Assembly: GCA_022606135.1 (NCBI GenBank)
Contig: JABYQN010000006.1
Coordinates: 1,364,001-1,428,000 of the forward strand
DNA from: Fomes fomentarius
Lineage: Eukaryota > Basidiomycota > Agaricomycetes > Polyporales > Polyporaceae
Reading direction: 5' to 3'
DNA length: 64,000 nucleotides
How positions within the stretch are numbered: the first letter of the stretch is position 1; each line of letters begins with the position of its first letter. Under the pieces are notes generated by a model. The model saw nothing but the letters and a program-made list of their open reading frames with translations, was not told the origin of the DNA and did not search any database. Of the stretch, positions 59,340 through 64,000 are shown in pieces. Both the position numbers and the translations under genes were made by a program.

Positions 59340-59939
59340 ACATATCTGATCCCACGATGACAAACCAAGATGACGTACAACACCGAGTATAAGCATTTCA
59401 TCTTCCGTGGACGATGCCAATCCTTTTCGGTTGTCGTCGCAAAGGAACGGGTAGAGCGGGCACTTGTACGTTCGTTCCTTGAGACCTCTCTGGCCCACTC
59501 CCAAAGTAGAATATAACACGCAAGTTCTGGAGAGAAATTCCTTCCTGGACTCGCCGGCCAGCTTCGTCGTGGATGCCAAAGTGTTCCCATAATGCATGAC
59601 ATGTAATATTTGGGAAATACGTGCAGCATGTCCCTTGCAAGAACACCTTGTTAGTGTAGGTTCATTCTTCAGAATCGACTAACCGGTATCCACCACAAAT
59701 TCCACCGGTTCGTCGTTAGGAAGAGGGATGCTGAACGTGTATTCTTGGACATCATCGGTTCTATTCCGTGTACTAGCAGTGATCTCGACCTCCAGTTTAT
59801 ACACCTTGACGATCCAGTGTCCATCTCCATCGACTACGGGGATCTTAGGGGTCCAGTCCTCGGGAGGCATCAGCTTCGTGAATGGCCAATCGCCCATAGC
59901 CATGATACTTTCGCTATTCGCCGAGTAGTGGTCAGACAC
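59258..59939 (-). CDS. Hypothetical protein, two exons
   Basis: I do not recognise this gene. Exon 1 starts MSDHYSANSESIMAMGDWPF at 59939 and continues KLMPPEDWTPKIPVVDGDGH, VKVYKLEVEITAST and EYTFSIPLPNDEPVEFVVDT. A likely intron (GTTAGT...CTAACAAG, near 59650-59684) leads to GVLARDMLHVFPKYY and LACYILLWEWAREVSRNERT. The frame then runs to 59258, overlapping the 3' end of the convergent F-box gene, so the true end may lie earlier. The first exon looks like a soluble beta-rich domain. VVDTG resembles an aspartic-protease active site, but the sequence after it does not fit. Confidence 0.45.
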
Positions 59940-60976
59940 ACTTCGGAGACATGGGAACTCACTGACTGTTCGGCGCTAACGCGTAATGCGAATAGAAAGA
60001 CCATGTTCTGTTTGCCCTACGGGGCAAGGTGACATGTAGATAAGGAAAAGGAAAAGGAAACTCTACCTGAGTAAGACCGTGAATGGTCACATCTTGGTCA
60101 CATCTTGGTCACCTTTGACAACGCCTCCGCGATGCTACCCTCCGGGGTAAGTCCCCCAGCTACCGTCCCCGAGGTGTGATCCAAGACTGGTGGTTGGAAA
60201 GAAGCTGAGGAGTGATAACGAGAGAGAGACCGAGTGCAGGTGGCCCGGGTGGTATACTATCGCTTCGCCTGCTCTTGAAGAAGCGTGAACGGACCTGCAG
60301 TCGCAGAGTCCGATGAGCAGCTAGTCCACTGCATCTGGTTCACGACGTCCCGCTTAAGTATATGCTTGCATCGAGTCCGTGAGCGGCTTGTTGTCACACT
60401 TCGGCTCTGCGTCTTGCTAGCCACTGCTTCGGCGGACTCGGCACCGTGACCGTGACCAGTTACGTGCTACGATACGTCTCGTTTCTCAGGCTCTAGGCCA
60501 GTACACGGTGTTGGTACCTGAGCCCCGTCCCGCCTCGTCCTCCATCTCTGTACTTCCTCTCAGTCCTCCGAGTCCAGTCCCTGTACTCGCCGGGCTCGGG
60601 CCCCAGCCCGTTACAGTTCGGTTCGTCTCTCCCAAACTCGCGAGGACGTCAAGCCGTTCGGCCCCCGCACCCATCCATTGGCCGTCATTATTCGCGGCCA
60701 CCATCTACTCCTTGTTCCTTCGCTTCGACTTTGACTTCTACCCCGGCTGCACTGTCTGTGCAAGCCAGCTCCCATTTGCATGCCGCTTAGCCCCTGTCTC
60801 AAGCCTCCGCAGAGCACAATTGTCTTGTAGTTGCTCGTACGGTCCGTCGGTGCCACTCCGTTCCCTCGGATGGTCAGAGCTTGCTTCTAGTTGAAGGCTT
60901 GCTGGTTGCATGTGAATACAGAACAGTTTGTCGCCGTCATTTTCTTTCTTCCCTTGTCTCCTCGACCCCCTCGCCG
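59940..60976. other. Region between the hypothetical gene and duplication copy 2
   Basis: About 1 kb without a supportable gene. It contains a short GGAAAA repeat at 60044-60060 and a tandem TGGTCACATCT pair near 60087-60112. A plus-strand frame at 60508-60894 (MLVPEPRPASSSISVLPL) is Ser/Pro-rich and unrecognised. It directly precedes the MPO1 fragment but shows no DUF962 sequence. Confidence 0.35.
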
Positions 60977-61122
60977 CCCTTGTCCTTGCTCCCTTCTTCG
61001 TCCATTTCGAGATCCTCTTCAAGCTTGGCTACAACTCCCGCCTCCAGAAGGGCGTGCACGCTGATACCACAGCGGAGATCCAGAAGATCAAGGCTGCAGA
61101 AAAGAACAAGAAGAAGGAATGA
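60977..61122 (+). pseudogene. Last-exon fragment of MPO1
   Basis: Copy of only the final MPO1 exon: LVLAPFFVHFEILFKLGYNS through HADTTAEIQKIKAAEKNKKK and the stop at 61120-61122. It differs from the complete gene by Ile to Thr (HADI to HADT) and silent changes. The 3' splice site of the parent (GCAG|CCC) reads GCCG|CCC here, so the acceptor is lost and no upstream MPO1 exon is present. Confidence 0.88.
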
Positions 61123-61717
61123 GAGCCTCGAGTTGTCACTCGCCCGCCTGGTCCCTTCGTCGACACGATACCCCAGGATCGGCCTTCTATAAGTTCTTCG
61201 ACTTCGAAACTGATCATGATTAGCGGAACTCCGCCACGGCTCTCGGACGCGTGCTTCGAACCTTTGCTAACCAGACACCGTCTGCCCTGTGCGACTTTGG
61301 AAACTCTCCTGTTCATCCCTGTTTTCATAATCTGTACTGCTATGTCTAAAATACAACATATGCAACTGTCACCTGCTCATGGAACTCTCTTCAATGGACT
61401 TTCGGGCAGTCATTATCACCACCCATCGCATGTTCAAACAAGGCTTGCCGGCGGGGGTAAGAGCGGCTCTCCGATCGGGGTCACATAGCACGAGCTGAGA
61501 CCACCGTCGACCTTGAAGTCAGTGCCCTACAGAGTCGCACAGATACAAATGAGCAAGAGATCGAGCTGAAGAGGACGCCCGACACGCACCGTCATGTAGC
61601 TGCTGTCGTCGCTCGCCACTGGAAGCCGAGAGGGTAGTGTTGTGAGTAATATCCGAACAGAGTTCAGAAAGGGATGGACACACAGAACAGGGCACCCTTC
61701 GCGACCTCGATTGCCTC
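60977..61717. repeat. Segmental duplication, copy 2
   Basis: Direct repeat of 56303-56969. Here the SDR side is part of the complete gene and the MPO1 side is the truncated one, the reverse of copy 1. The identity ends at TTGCCTC (61717). Confidence 0.88.
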
Positions 61718-63374
61718 GCCGAATCGGCCCAGGGGGAGATGCACCAGGCGGCGCTGGCGCTTTTCCTCCGTGTTCAGGAAGTCCATGAGCAGCGCTATAC
61801 AGCAAGCGGAGGAAAGACGAAATGGCGGCGCACGCGCACGTCAGCGAAGAGAACGCCACAGACGAACATCGGCGAGGGGATACTGACGTGTCTTCAAAGG
61901 ACCGCTGCGCAGCCACAGCGCGGAGGGGGTCCGGAAGTCAGTATCTGTCGCCACTAGCACGCAAGGGGGGAAAAGTGCCTGGTGCTGGTTTGGGGACGTA
62001 CGGGCAGATCGAGTTAAGGCGGATGCCCTCCCTGGCGTGTACCATCGCGAGCTCGCGCGTCATCGCGAGCACGGCGCCCTATGATACAAGGTTCAATGCG
62101 CTTAAGTTGGCGGGGCGAGGTCCAAGCTAGTGTGAGCGTGCGCACCTTTGACGCGGTATCTGCATCCGCCCACGTCAAGCAAGATAAGGAAGAGTCAGAG
62201 TCCACGCGTCACGCGTCGCACGTCAGCGCAGCTCCCGTTCAGTCACGGAGAGTGCTCGAGTACGAGAGTTGAAAAGGCAAACGCACAGGCAAGCTGGGGC
62301 GTCGCGGCGCCCATGAGGGCGACAAAACTCGCGGTATTGATGATGCTCCCGCCGGTATGCAGACCGCGCGCGGGGTCGGCCGGGTTCTTGCGCATGGCGA
62401 GGATGGCGTACTTGCATCCCCACCAGACGCCCTTGACGTTGATCTGCATGGTGAGGTCCCAGATGCGCTCCTCTGTGTTGAGCGCGTTGTCGTCCTCGGG
62501 GTGCATGATGCCTGTCCGGACAGCGGGGTGTGATGAGTACCTGGGGGACGAGGCAAGCAAACACTAATGGCCGAGGAGCGAGGCGACGGGTGGCAAGCGG
62601 GGGGAGCAGGCACGAGCTTGGTTGTATATGGTTGAATGCGGGATAGAGTTCACGGCTGGGAGAAAGCACCGGGGGAGAGACGATCGACCAGATGGCCATG
62701 TATGGGAGTGCGGGGACGATGGATTAATGGGGAAGGGAAGGTGCGCACCTGCATTGTTAAACTGCACGTCGTGCGGCGGCAGGTTTGGCATTCGAAGCGC
62801 GGTCACGTAGGCACGATGATCAGTGGAGGCGCGCAGGCGTACGGTACATGCATGGACGAAGGGGGACGCAATCAGTCAATGTCGTCCAAATTACTTCACA
62901 CAGGGCACGAATGCAAGCACAATCTGGCGAGTAAAGACGAGAGAGGAACACACACCATGATGTCGAGGCGGCCGAAGAGCTCGACAGCCTTGTCGACCGC
63001 CGCCTTCACATCGGCCTCCTTCCCGACGTCTGCCTTGATTGCGGCGGCCTTCACGTTGGGGAAGCGTTGCTGGACGAGGGCGAGAGCCTTCTCGGCCGCG
63101 ACAAGGTTGATGTCCACAAGGAGGACATCCGCACCCTCCTGCGCGAACAGCAGCGACGACTCGAGCCCGATTCCCCTGCATAGCGCAGAGTGTTCAATAC
63201 AAACGCCGGATTGGGCCTAGGAACCTGACGATCACTTACGATCCAGCACCTGTGATGAGGGCAGCCTGCGGTAGGATGACGCGAGTGAGACCCCTCCCTC
63301 GAGTGCTAGCCTGGTGCTAGCGAAGGACGGCGCTGCGAACGCGGACTGACCTTGTTCTTAATACGTCCGGGCAT
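61434..63374 (-). CDS. Short-chain dehydrogenase/reductase with microexons
   Basis: Classical SDR, NAD(P)-dependent oxidoreductase. Start MPGRIKNK at 63374, then AALITGAGS|GIGLESSLLFAQEGAD (TGxxxGIG cofactor motif), VDINLVAAEKALALVQQRF, KADVGKEADVKAAVDKAVEL and FGRLDIM. A 13 nt exon (62749-62761) adds FNNAG. Next come IMHPEDDNALNTEERIWDL, INVKGVWWGCKYAILAM and SIINTASFVALMGAATPQLA (catalytic Ser region). A 14 nt exon (62146-62159) completes the catalytic YTASK. Then GAVLAMTRELAMVHAREGIR, LNSICP, a 17 nt exon (61888-61904) for PGPLKTP, LLMDFLNTEEKRQRRLVHLP, LGRFGEAIEVAKGALFLASD and GTDFKVDGGLSSCYVTPIGE, ending PPPASLV at 61434-61436. N-NAG, Ser, Tyr and Lys are all present. Substrate unknown. 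Confidence 0.85.
62146..62159 (-). other. 14 nt microexon encoding the SDR active-site YTASK
   Basis: ATACCGCGTCAAAG lies between GATGCAG and GTGCGC. Joined to the T left by the upstream exon (…CTTGCC T|GTGCGT), it restores TAT ACC GCG TCA AAG, the YxxxK motif. Without it the protein has no catalytic Tyr or Lys. Confidence 0.8.
62749..62761 (-). other. 13 nt microexon encoding the SDR FNNAG motif
   Basis: TTTAACAATGCAG lies between GTGCAG and GTGCGC. It supplies FNNA and the first base of Gly, matching the conserved NNAG element that stabilises the SDR fold. Confidence 0.8.
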
Positions 63375-64000
63375 TCTGCGAGCTGTTTTCTGGAGAGGTA
63401 ATAGTGGCGAGAGACACGACAAGTCTGAAGCGTCCAGTAGTACAGTCGGCGGTGGTCAATGAGATAAGCCCCTATGTACCCTATCGCCCATCGAATCGAT
63501 AGCGCAACAGGCTCTTATCCTACTCTTTGCATGAACACGTACTGCGCTGTTTGCTGCGACTGGACTGTATACACATCGAAACGCGTGATGCTTGCGGTCC
63601 GGTGCGTTCGGGGTGCGTTACTTGAAGCCTTCATGGAGATTCTGAAGGGCGGCGCCGCGCGGAGATGCAGCACGTCGGTCGGGAGAGAAGAAACCCCTTC
63701 GTTCATGCACTTGATACATGAATTCATCGCTGTGGAAACATTGCGTGGGGAGAGTAATGTCGCAGTATATAGCGCGACGGCGCCGGTAGGCAAAGTGCCG
63801 TGCTTAGCTTAGGTTAGAGTTGCGGTGGAGGCACCAGGAGCCGAAAGCTCAAGCGCTGCAACCATTGCAACTCTCATAGACGATTGTTTACTTACCGCCT
63901 TTTACTTACTGTCCACACCGGATTCGCAGCTCAACGTTGGTCTCACCGTAATCGTCCTCTAGACATGGGAGAACAAACTCTCATCTCCGTCGCCACATAC
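63375..64000. other. Upstream region of the SDR gene, right edge
   Basis: No gene is supported in the last 625 bp. It should contain the SDR promoter. Frames of about 90-110 codons on both strands overlap and match nothing known. Confidence 0.4.

Noticed and set aside
59679..59939. Retropepsin-like aspartic protease (VVDTG)
   Set aside because: The DTG is at an exon end, is not followed by the usual Ala/Ser-Ser/Thr after splicing, and no second flap or ILG motif is present.
60508..60894. New 5' exons for the MPO1 fragment
   Set aside because: The frame is Ser/Pro-rich, shares nothing with DUF962, and the fragment has lost its splice acceptor.

Overview
The window is nuclear DNA of a filamentous basidiomycete, most likely an Agaricomycete. 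Genes are dense and cut by many 45-65 nt GT-AG introns, often with CTRAY-like branch sites. Intergenic gaps are short and many genes start head to head. The families fit: F-box proteins with a WIxVSHVCRxW motif, a MYND-finger protein, an FHA-forkhead factor, M43 metalloproteases and a mitochondrial GatC-like subunit. No prokaryotic operon, CRISPR array, intact transposon or convincing tRNA gene was recognised. All exon models are read by eye, so coordinates give the coding span from start to stop with introns included.

Layout. 1-2.8 kb has no supportable gene. 2.8-7.7 kb holds two tandem paralogous HerA/FtsK-like P-loop ATPases. 7.9-12.6 kb: RRP8, an F-box protein, LSM8. 13.3-16.4 kb: two tandem secreted M43 metalloproteases. 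17.0-20.3 kb: GatC and mS34 head to head, then a membrane-anchored acyl-CoA-binding protein. 20.8-22.1 kb: an unusual array of 14 copies of a ~44 bp core separated by 40-70 bp. 22.9-33.6 kb: MYND protein, SFA1, VFA1, an ENT transporter, an ABHD5/CLD1-type hydrolase, uS11m and QCR9. 34.2-38.2 kb: the inositol hexakisphosphate kinase KCS1. 39.15-40.9 kb: a strongly CpG-depleted block containing most of a hypothetical gene. 41.5-55.3 kb: FHA-forkhead factor, MTP18, eIF2B-delta, RAT1, an RAASPYG-repeat protein and SEC22. 55.6-63.4 kb: an MPO1/SDR convergent locus that is partly duplicated and split by a ~4 kb block carrying an F-box gene and an unknown gene.

Most genes are housekeeping and do not form one pathway. 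Mitochondrial functions recur (GatC, mS34, uS11m, QCR9, MTP18), and two of the head-to-head pairs join mitochondrial genes to each other. The most unusual items are the core-repeat array, the reciprocal MPO1/SDR truncations, 13-17 nt microexons that carry the active-site motifs of the SDR, a stop-free in-frame intron in one ATPase that only its paralog reveals, and the CpG-poor block. Two single-base frame breaks at G runs (ABHD5-like gene, RAT1) look more like sequence errors than gene decay.
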